Source: Denitrobacterium detoxificans
Lineage (GTDB): Bacteria; Actinomycetota; Coriobacteriia; Coriobacteriales; Eggerthellaceae
Assembly: GCF_015062615.1 (NCBI RefSeq)
Contig: NZ_SUUH01000001.1
Location: 62,001 to 126,000 of the forward strand
Direction: 5' to 3'
DNA length: 64,000 bases
Shown: positions 42,892-49,903 of the stretch, piece after piece
Position numbering within the stretch: position 1 is the first letter of the stretch
Layout of the letters: each line of letters starts with the position of its first letter
Position numbers and translations under genes: made by a program
Notes under the pieces: generated by a model
The model's database searches: none
The model's input: the letters and a program-made list of their open reading frames with translations, nothing else
Told to the model about the DNA's origin: nothing

Positions 42892-43074
42892 GGCAAACCC
42901 CCTTTTTCTTGGGAACAAACGCTTCATCAAGCTGGTACGTATTATAGTGCAATGGCCAAACATCAGGGCCAACGACAACAAACTGCAACCGTACGCCCTG
43001 CGCAAGACGCAATTTTCGTGTCAGAGCAACGCAACCCAAACGCTTGCGCAGGAGGTGCGGTAGGATACTGAACC

Positions 43075-43851
43075 ATGAAAGAATTCGATAACTACATTGG
43101 CGTGTTCGACTCGGGCGTAGGCGGCATCAGCGTGCTGAAGGAGCTGGTGCAGGCAATGCCGAACGAGCATTTCCTGTTCTACGGCGATTCTGCCCACGCG
43201 CCCTACGGAGACAAGGACCCGCAGACCATCGCGCGCCTTTCGAGCGATATCGCAACCCATATGATCGACTCGGGTTGCAAGGCGATCGTCATCGCTTGCA
43301 ACACGGCCACCAGCGCGGCGGCAGAACAACTGCGCACCACCTGGCCTAACACACCCATCATCGGCATCGAGCCCGCACTGAAGCCCGCTGCCCGCGCATT
43401 CGTGCACGGCCGCATTCTGGTCATGGCAACAGCCGCCACGCTCAAGCTCGAAAAGTTCCACGAACTAGCGGTGCATTGGGGAAGCAATTCCGAAATCCAC
43501 ACGCTTCCCTGCCCGGGGCTTGTCGACCTCATCGAGACGGGCGACCTGGACTCCAGGGCCATGCGCACCTATCTGGAGGAAAAGCTCGGCCCCTACCGCG
43601 GAAAAGTGGACGCCATTGTGCTGGGCTGCACACACTACCCCTTCATCAAACGCCAAATCGCATACGTTATGGGCGAAATCGCGTTCTTCGACGGCGGCGA
43701 GGGAACGGCGCGCCACACGAAACGCAAGCTGCAAGAGCACGGCATCGAAGCGCCCGCCGACCAGAAGGGCCGCGTCGTCTTCCGCAGCAGCATAGAGGGC
43801 GAAGGGCAACGCGAGCTCTACGAGCGCCTCTATCACCTTCCCCTGTACTAG
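43075..43851 (+). CDS. murI: Glutamate racemase
   Basis: The 258-residue enzyme makes D-glutamate for peptidoglycan. The two-cysteine mechanism is intact. The first Cys is in IVIACNTATSAA, after GVFDSGVGGISVLKEL and FYGDSAHAPYGDK. The second is in IVLGCTHYPFIK. Length and order are typical. A strong terminator follows the stop. Confidence 0.95.
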   Translation: MKEFDNYIGVFDSGVGGISVLKELVQAMPNEHFLFYGDSAHAPYGDKDPQTIARLSSDIATHMIDSGCKAIVIACNTATSAAAEQLRTTWPNTPIIGIEPALKPAARAFVHGRILVMATAATLKLEKFHELAVHWGSNSEIHTLPCPGLVDLIETGDLDSRAMRTYLEEKLGPYRGKVDAIVLGCTHYPFIKRQIAYVMGEIAFFDGGEGTARHTKRKLQEHGIEAPADQKGRVVFRSSIEGEGQRELYERLYHLPLY

Positions 43852-43861
43852 CAAGCACGCA

Positions 43862-43898
43862 AAAAGGGTCCGCAACTCCACGAGCTGCGGACCCTTTT
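43862..43898. terminator. Bidirectional terminator between murI and cysE
   Basis: A perfect 13-bp stem, AAAAGGGTCCGCA/TGCGGACCCTTTT, has an 11-nt loop. The A- and T-rich ends make it work for both converging genes. Confidence 0.88.
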
Positions 43899-43918
43899 CG
43901 AATGTGGCTTATTCCAAC

Positions 43919-44836
43919 CTAGACGGTTTCGAACGCCTGAGGATCGCGCGGCTTGCTCTGACGCACATTGACTTCGGCCTTCAGGCTCACGCGTGCATTC
44001 CTGGGAACGCTGCTGGTAACGAAGGCGCTGCCGCCGATGACCGAACCCGCGCCCACGATGGTTTCGCCACCCAGGACGCTGGCGTTCGAGTAAATCGTAA
44101 CGTTGTCCTCGATGGTGGGATGACGCTTCACGCCCTTCAGACCCTGACCAGCGCGCGTGGAGAGAGCGCCCAGCGTAACGCCCTGGTAGATCTTCACGTG
44201 CTTGCCGATGATGGTGGTCTCGCCAATGACGACGCCCGTTGCATGGTCGATGAAGAAGTACTCGTCGATGGTGGCGCCCGCATTGATATCCACACCAGAA
44301 TGATCATGCGCATATTCGCTCATGATACGCGGGATGAGGGGCACGTTCTGCACGTACAACTCGTGGGCAATGCGATGCACGAAGATGGCGAACAGGCCGG
44401 GATAGCTAAAGATGATCTCTTCCTTGCTGCCCGCAGCGGGGTCGCCGTCGAACGCGGCCTGCACATCGGTAAGCAGGATACGCTGCACCTCGGGCAGGCG
44501 ACGCAGAAACGCCTGAACGACGCCATCGACGCGCTCTTCGAGCTCATCGGGGTTGATATCGGGATCCTCGAATAGGAACGCTTCGCGCACCTGCGCGGAA
44601 AGCTGATGCTCGATACGGCTGAGCGCTTCGCCAATGAAGTAATCGGAACGATGGAGCGTGGCTACGTCGTCGCTAAAGTAGCGCGGGAAGAGAACGCGAC
44701 GCACTTCCTTGATAATTTCGATAATGGCCCCACGACTGGGAAAATGACGGTCTACGCAACTGAGGCACACTTCCTCATTTTCGTAGTTCGCCGAAATGCC
44801 TTCGATAATGCCCTGCATATCATTTGATTCGATCAT
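43919..44836 (-). CDS. cysE: Serine O-acetyltransferase
   Basis: The 305-residue enzyme acetylates serine for cysteine synthesis. An alpha-helical N-terminal domain ends near IIFSYPGLFAIFVHRIAHEL. The left-handed beta-helix follows with hexapeptide repeats: GVDINAGATIDEYFFIDHAT, GVVIGETTIIGKHVKIYQGV and the tip GVKRHPTIEDNVTIYSNASVLGG. The catalytic His/Asp pair is in the SGVDI/IDHATG region. The start at 44836 is preceded by TAGGAG; an upstream Met is poorly placed. The N-terminal domain is longer than in CysE of E. coli and resembles the EpsC-type forms. Confidence 0.9.
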   Translation of the reverse strand: MIESNDMQGIIEGISANYENEEVCLSCVDRHFPSRGAIIEIIKEVRRVLFPRYFSDDVATLHRSDYFIGEALSRIEHQLSAQVREAFLFEDPDINPDELEERVDGVVQAFLRRLPEVQRILLTDVQAAFDGDPAAGSKEEIIFSYPGLFAIFVHRIAHELYVQNVPLIPRIMSEYAHDHSGVDINAGATIDEYFFIDHATGVVIGETTIIGKHVKIYQGVTLGALSTRAGQGLKGVKRHPTIEDNVTIYSNASVLGGETIVGAGSVIGGSAFVTSSVPRNARVSLKAEVNVRQSKPRDPQAFETV

Positions 44837-45069
44837 ATAGGCTCCTAGCATTCCCGGACGCTCATACGCGCCCGACATCCTGTTTTGGGGCTATTCTAAC
44901 GCAGTCACATGGGTTAGCAGCGAGAAAGAATAGCCGCGAGCATCTTTTCGATGCTCTCACACCTTCAAAACCCTCCATCTACCTGCAACTTCCAACGAGA
45001 GGCCAAAAAGAGAGCGTGCGGCATCTGGTATACTCGATATACCAAAACAGTAATATCTAGGAGGCGCAT

Positions 45070-45792
45070 ATGCAGAAATTCATTGCCGACGAATCGCTGT
45101 GGGAGCTCTTCCCCGACGCAGCCATTGCCGTCCTCTCCTTCAAGGGAGTGCAGGAAACGAAGGAGCTCTCCGAGCAAGAGGCCATTGAAGTGCGCCAGCT
45201 CCTTGCCGCGGCAAACGAAGAGGCTAATAAGTACCTCACGAGCAACACGATTTCCCAAAATGCCGTACCCGCAGCATGGCGCGCGGCATACCAGAAGTTC
45301 CCCACCAAAAAGGGTGCGCGCTGCTCCATTGAGAACCTGCTCAAGCGCGTTCTGAAGGGCAACCCCGTGGGAACCATCGCCCCTTCGGTCGATATCACCA
45401 ATGCCATCTCGCTGAAATACGCCTTCCCCATTGGCGTTGAGAACCTGGGCGCCGTCGAAGGCGACCTGCGTCTGGGCGCCATGCAGGGCGGCGAGGATTT
45501 CCTGCCCATCGGCTCGGACAAGCAAGAGCCGCCCCTGCCCGGCGAAATCGCCTACTACGACACCGTGGGCGCCATCTGCCGCTGCTGGAACTGGCGCGAC
45601 GGCCAGCGCACCGAAGTAAACGATGCAACGACCGAAGAATTCGTCGCCATGGAATGCATCGAACCCGAACGAATCGACGACCTGCGCGCCGCTATGGACG
45701 AACTCGCCGAGCTCATGACCAAGTACCTCAACGCAGAAGTCGTCGCCAAAGAAATCATCACGAAGGACAACCCCGAAGCAGTCATCGCATAG
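45070..45792 (+). CDS. B3/B4 tRNA-binding-domain protein
   Basis: The 240-residue protein matches stand-alone B3/B4 domains related to the editing domain of the phenylalanyl-tRNA synthetase beta chain. Key segments are AAWRAAYQKFPTKKGARCSI, LLKRVLKGNPVGTIAPSVDI, NAISLKYAFPIGVENL and GEIAYYDTVGAICRCWNWRD. AGGAGG is ideally placed before the ATG. The family is thought to hydrolyse mischarged aminoacyl-tRNA or bind tRNA; this is family knowledge and untested here. ackA follows 47 bp later, possibly on the same message. Confidence 0.85.
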   Translation: MQKFIADESLWELFPDAAIAVLSFKGVQETKELSEQEAIEVRQLLAAANEEANKYLTSNTISQNAVPAAWRAAYQKFPTKKGARCSIENLLKRVLKGNPVGTIAPSVDITNAISLKYAFPIGVENLGAVEGDLRLGAMQGGEDFLPIGSDKQEPPLPGEIAYYDTVGAICRCWNWRDGQRTEVNDATTEEFVAMECIEPERIDDLRAAMDELAELMTKYLNAEVVAKEIITKDNPEAVIA

Positions 45793-45839
45793 CAGCATCG
45801 CAACCAATTCCGGGCGCACGCCCAAGCGAAAGGAAAGCC

Positions 45840-47051
45840 ATGCTCGTACTCGTCGTAAACGCCGGCAGCTCGTCGCTGAAAAGCCAGCTCATCGAAACTG
45901 AAGGCAAGATCACGCGCATGAAGTGCCTGGCCGAAAAGCTAGGCTCCGCCAATGCGAGCATGGCCATCTCCTTCGCCCCCGACTTCAAGAAGGCGGTCTA
46001 TTCCGTAGCCAACCTAAGCGTGTCGCAGTGCCTGCGCAAGCTACTGGACATCATGGAGGAAGAACCCGACTCCCCCATTTCCGGACTCGACCAGATAGAC
46101 GCCATCGGGAACCGCATCGTAGCTGGCGGCGAATACTTCACGAAGGCCACGCTCATCGACGCAGAGGCGCGCGAGAATCTCACGAAATGCGAGGAGCTCG
46201 CACCGCTGCACAACCCTCCCGCAGACACCTGCATCGACATGCTGCGCGAACTGCTTCCCAACACTCCGCAGGTTGCCGTATTCGATACGGCCTTTCACGC
46301 CACCATGCCCAAGAAGGCATACATGTACCCGCTGCCCATGGAGTACTACGAGAAGTACCATATTCGCCGGTACGGAGCACACGGCACGAGCCATCGTTAC
46401 GCCGCCCAACAAGCAGCAAACCTGCTGGGGCGGCCGCTGCGCGACCTGGGCCTCATAACCTGCCATCTGGGCAACGGAGGCTCCATCACGGCCGTCAACC
46501 ATGGTCGCTCCATCGACACCACCATGGGCTTCACTCCCCTGGAAGGACTCATGATGGGCACGCGTTCGGGCTCCATCGACCCCGCCATCATCACCTACAT
46601 CATGCGCGAAGAGGGTAAAACGTTCGACGAGATGGACGCCATCCTGAACCGAAAGAGCGGCGTACTGGGCATCAGCGGAATGTCATCCGACATGCGCGAC
46701 GTGCTCGACGCCGCCTCGAAAGGCGACGAGCGAGCAAACCTGGCCATCGATATGTACGTCTACCGCGTGCAGAAGGCTATCGGCTCGTACTACGCCGCCA
46801 TGACTCGCACCGACGCGGTGGTCATGACGGCTGGCATCGGAGAAAACTCTGCCGACCTGCGCGAACGCATTTTCGCAGGACTCGCGCACATGGGCATGAT
46901 CTTGGACAAGGAACGCAACGACGTCACGGGGCAGATTGGAATGAACCGCGTGATTAGCATCGACGACAGCCCCATCAAGATCTGCGTCGTCACCACCGAC
47001 GAAGAGATGCGCATCGCACGCGAGACCGACAATCTCATCAGCCAGCTCTAG
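45840..47051 (+). CDS. ackA: Acetate kinase
   Basis: The 403-residue enzyme makes ATP from acetyl phosphate, producing acetate. Signatures are LVLVVNAGSSSLKSQLIE at the N-terminus, RRYGAHGTSHRYAA, and the phosphate/ATP loops LGNGGSITAV and GFTPLEGLMMGTRSGSIDP. AAAGGAAA precedes the ATG at 45840; in-frame sequence upstream overlaps the B3/B4 gene and is rejected. No phosphotransacetylase gene is adjacent, so acetyl phosphate must come from elsewhere in the genome. Confidence 0.96.
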   Translation: MLVLVVNAGSSSLKSQLIETEGKITRMKCLAEKLGSANASMAISFAPDFKKAVYSVANLSVSQCLRKLLDIMEEEPDSPISGLDQIDAIGNRIVAGGEYFTKATLIDAEARENLTKCEELAPLHNPPADTCIDMLRELLPNTPQVAVFDTAFHATMPKKAYMYPLPMEYYEKYHIRRYGAHGTSHRYAAQQAANLLGRPLRDLGLITCHLGNGGSITAVNHGRSIDTTMGFTPLEGLMMGTRSGSIDPAIITYIMREEGKTFDEMDAILNRKSGVLGISGMSSDMRDVLDAASKGDERANLAIDMYVYRVQKAIGSYYAAMTRTDAVVMTAGIGENSADLRERIFAGLAHMGMILDKERNDVTGQIGMNRVISIDDSPIKICVVTTDEEMRIARETDNLISQL

Positions 47052-47163
47052 CCAACATCCCATTGAAAAGGGGGTCCTCTGGCGAACTAATTGGACTCAA
47101 ACGGGAATAAAAGCGGTATGATGTGCGGCAACGCAATCATCACACCAATCGGAAGAAGAGCCC

Positions 47164-48009
47164 ATGGTCCGCCTATCGCAAAGCCGCATCGATTACCTGA
47201 TGGAAGAGGACGTCCCCTATATCGATCTCACGAGCACGGTACTGGGCATTTCCGAGAAACAGGGCGAAATGCAGTACTTCACCCGCGAGGCATGCACGGT
47301 TGCCGGCGCCGAAATCGTAGCACGCATGGCAGAAAACGCAGGTTGCCAGGCAAGCGTAATGCACCCCACGGGGTCTACCGCCCAACCCGACGAGACCATC
47401 GTAACCGTAAAGGGCAACGTTGGGGCATTGCACCAGGTCTGGAAGGCGGGTTTGAACGTACTCGACCACCTTTCCGCCGTAGCCACCAAAACGCGTGCCA
47501 TGGTAGATTCCGTACATAAGGCCAACCCCCTTTGCGAGGTCCTTACCACGCGCAAGAGCATGCCCGGATGCAAGGACCTACTCATCGAGGCCATCATGGC
47601 GGGCGGAGCCTTCCCCCACCGCCTAGGACTATCCGAGACTGTTCTGGTATTCGAACACCACATGACCTTCCTTGGTGGCTTCGAGGCCTTCGTGGAACAC
47701 CTTCCCGACTTCCGCAGCCGCTGCGTCGAAAAGAAGCTCTTCGTGGAAGCTACGCCCGAACAGGCGCTTACCCTGGCACACGCCGGCGTAGACGGCATCC
47801 AGCTCGACAAGGTACCGGCAAGCACCCTGAAAACACTCGTTCCGGAGCTTCGCGCAATCGACCCGCGCCTCACCCTTATTGCCGCAGGCGGCATCAATCC
47901 GGCCAACGCCGCCGACTACGCATCAACGGGCGTCGACGGCCTGGCAACAACATGCCTCTACACCGCCAGGCCTCTCGATATGAGTGTGCGCATGACGACG
48001 CTTTCCTAG
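47164..48009 (+). CDS. modD: ModD-like (quinolinate phosphoribosyltransferase fold) protein
   Basis: The 281-residue protein has the NadC fold. The segments EDVPYIDLTSTVLGI, LTTRKSMPGCKDLLIEAIMA and GGAFPHRLGLSETVLVFEHH match ModD, a NadC paralogue often found with molybdate transport genes, better than NadC itself. Catalytic-type residues (the TTRK strand and the His-Arg pair) are kept, so it probably still acts on a phosphoribosyl compound. No nadA/nadB or modABC genes are adjacent. The true substrate of ModD is unknown. A GAAGAAGAG stretch precedes the ATG. Confidence 0.7.
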   Translation: MVRLSQSRIDYLMEEDVPYIDLTSTVLGISEKQGEMQYFTREACTVAGAEIVARMAENAGCQASVMHPTGSTAQPDETIVTVKGNVGALHQVWKAGLNVLDHLSAVATKTRAMVDSVHKANPLCEVLTTRKSMPGCKDLLIEAIMAGGAFPHRLGLSETVLVFEHHMTFLGGFEAFVEHLPDFRSRCVEKKLFVEATPEQALTLAHAGVDGIQLDKVPASTLKTLVPELRAIDPRLTLIAAGGINPANAADYASTGVDGLATTCLYTARPLDMSVRMTTLS

Positions 48010-48145
48010 CGCTGCAAAGCAACCATACGAAAATCGACTCGGCCGCGTATCAGTTTCGCCGCAAGAACGCGTTTGCCCCCATCAGCGAGTACACTAAAGC
48101 ACGGGCGCAATTCGGGCCCATGGACACGCGCAGAGAGGATGCCTC

Positions 48146-49363
48146 GTGAAGACCATCGTCATCAGCGACTTGCATCTAGGCCTAGACGACAGCCTGTCGG
48201 AAACCGTGAAAAACCGCCCAAAGCTCGCGGCTTTCATCGAGATGATCGGGCGAGAGCATTTAGCTGACGAACTGGTTATCAATGGCGACTTCCTAGATCA
48301 CTGGCTCTACCCCGCAACCGCAAACGCGCCGCGCACGTCCCGTGAGTTCTACAAAGCGTGCGCCACAAACAACGCAGAGGTAATTGAGGCCATCAAAGAC
48401 CTGGTGCGTTCGGGTATGCCCGTAGTCTACGTACCTGGCAATCACGATATGACGCTCACTTCTGAAGCGCTAGAGGAAATCATTCCCGGCATCATCCAAG
48501 CGCGCGACATGCCTGGCTTGGGGCGCTATCGCACGGGCGTGCGCGGCGAAGTAGTCATCGAACATGGGCATCGCTACGAAATACTGTGCGCCCCCAACAC
48601 CATCGCGAACGCCAACATCATGGAATACGGCCATCCCCTACTCCCACCTGGCTACTTCTTCATTCGCCTCAGGGAACGCTCCATCGCCGAGGGGCTCTAT
48701 GCGAACCCTGCGCGCAATGCGGCACGCAGGAAGGTTCCGCCCGCACTTCCCGAACCCAACCCCAAAGACAAGCAAGCTTGCGCGGAATACGCGTACTGGA
48801 AGCTCTGGGCCGATATCGTGAGCAATTGGTTCCCCGTTGAAGAGGAGCTCGACGACAAGTTCATCGAGGTAGCCGTCGATGGCCTGGCAGAAACGTTTTC
48901 GCTGAGGGATTTGCTGCCGGTTACACTACCTGGGGAAGACTCCGCTAGCCCACTCTTCCAGGAACTGATACCAACCTGGGACGAGATGCAACGTCGCAAT
49001 CTCGTACCCACGCCCATTTCAGCCCAGCACTCCATCGAGCACCCCACCAGCGACGAAGAGGACATCGAGGTTCTTCCAGCGCTCGAATTCTTCGACGTTG
49101 ACCCCAGCGCGGACGTAGTCGTGCTTGGCCATACGCACGTGGCGGGATACAAGGAATTCCCGGGCTACGATCGACCCAAGATTTTCGCCAACAGCGGAAC
49201 ATGGGTCGACTCGAATGGCAACGACCCCGAGAACACGGCCACCTTCGTACTCGTTGAGTCCACCAGCGATGGCGATACCGTAGGCGTGCTCAAATGCGAA
49301 GGCAAGAACATGGTTGATCGCATCGTTCCCGTGAAAAACGACCACATGAGACCAACGAAATAG
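48146..49363 (+). CDS. Calcineurin-like metallophosphoesterase
   Basis: The 405-residue protein has all five metallophosphoesterase motifs: DLHLG, GDFLDHW, GNHD (VYVPGNHDM), an IEHGH motif and a late GHTH (VVVLGHTHVA). It starts at GTG (48146) with GAGAGG upstream. Residues 230-310 form an insert between the core halves. The motif spacing resembles UDP-2,3-diacylglucosamine hydrolase (LpxH) relatives. A lipid A role is unlikely if the host is an actinobacterium, so the substrate is unknown. Confidence 0.85.
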   Translation: MKTIVISDLHLGLDDSLSETVKNRPKLAAFIEMIGREHLADELVINGDFLDHWLYPATANAPRTSREFYKACATNNAEVIEAIKDLVRSGMPVVYVPGNHDMTLTSEALEEIIPGIIQARDMPGLGRYRTGVRGEVVIEHGHRYEILCAPNTIANANIMEYGHPLLPPGYFFIRLRERSIAEGLYANPARNAARRKVPPALPEPNPKDKQACAEYAYWKLWADIVSNWFPVEEELDDKFIEVAVDGLAETFSLRDLLPVTLPGEDSASPLFQELIPTWDEMQRRNLVPTPISAQHSIEHPTSDEEDIEVLPALEFFDVDPSADVVVLGHTHVAGYKEFPGYDRPKIFANSGTWVDSNGNDPENTATFVLVESTSDGDTVGVLKCEGKNMVDRIVPVKNDHMRPTK

Positions 49364-49451
49364 CGTGACCGCCCTCGTGCGCACGTCGCTACACCGCTAA
49401 GAACCACAAGGCAGCATAACGGGCAATGAAAGCAACGCGGAAAGAGGATTC

Positions 49452-49850
49452 ATGAAGACGCATGACTTGAGCACTTGCGAATTTGGATTTCACGACATCA
49501 CGGCGCAGGTACAACAGGACGTCCGCAATAGCAACGTGCGCGAAGGGCTCTGCACGGTGTACTGCCCTCACACGACCGCGGCTATCACGATAAACGAGAA
49601 CGCTGATCCCGACGTTCAGCATGATTTGAAGCTCGCGCTCGGGGACATTTTCGGCCGACGCGATCGAGCCGAGTTCTTCCACGCCGAAGGCAATAGCCAC
49701 GCGCATCTGAAATCGAGCGTCATCGGGGCTTCGGAGACCATCCCCATCTCGAACGGAAAGCTTACGCTCGGCACCTGGCAGGGCATCTACTTCTGCGAAT
49801 TCGATGGCCCGCGCCATCGTCGCTTCTACGTGCAAATTGTTGGGGAATAG
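49452..49850 (+). CDS. yjbQ: YjbQ/UPF0047 family protein
   Basis: The 132-residue protein has the UPF0047 signatures: GLCTVYCPHTTAAITINENA, HLKSSVIGASETIPI and LTLGTWQGIYFCEFDGPRHR, including the conserved His and Cys cluster thought to bind a ligand. Family members show weak thiamine-phosphate synthase activity, but the physiological role is unsettled. It appears to be a single gene and the last recognised backbone gene before the defence island. A short CCCC-ACC-GGGG hairpin follows the stop. Confidence 0.93.
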   Translation: MKTHDLSTCEFGFHDITAQVQQDVRNSNVREGLCTVYCPHTTAAITINENADPDVQHDLKLALGDIFGRRDRAEFFHAEGNSHAHLKSSVIGASETIPISNGKLTLGTWQGIYFCEFDGPRHRRFYVQIVGE

Positions 49851-49903
49851 CCCCACCGGGGCGGCAGAGATGCACGTGTTCCTATGTGATAAACTCTGCA
49901 GTT

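Noticed and set aside
49851..49861. CCCC-ACC-GGGG as a terminator of yjbQ
   Set aside because: Only a 4-bp stem and no T-run. Noted as a small hairpin, not called as a terminator.
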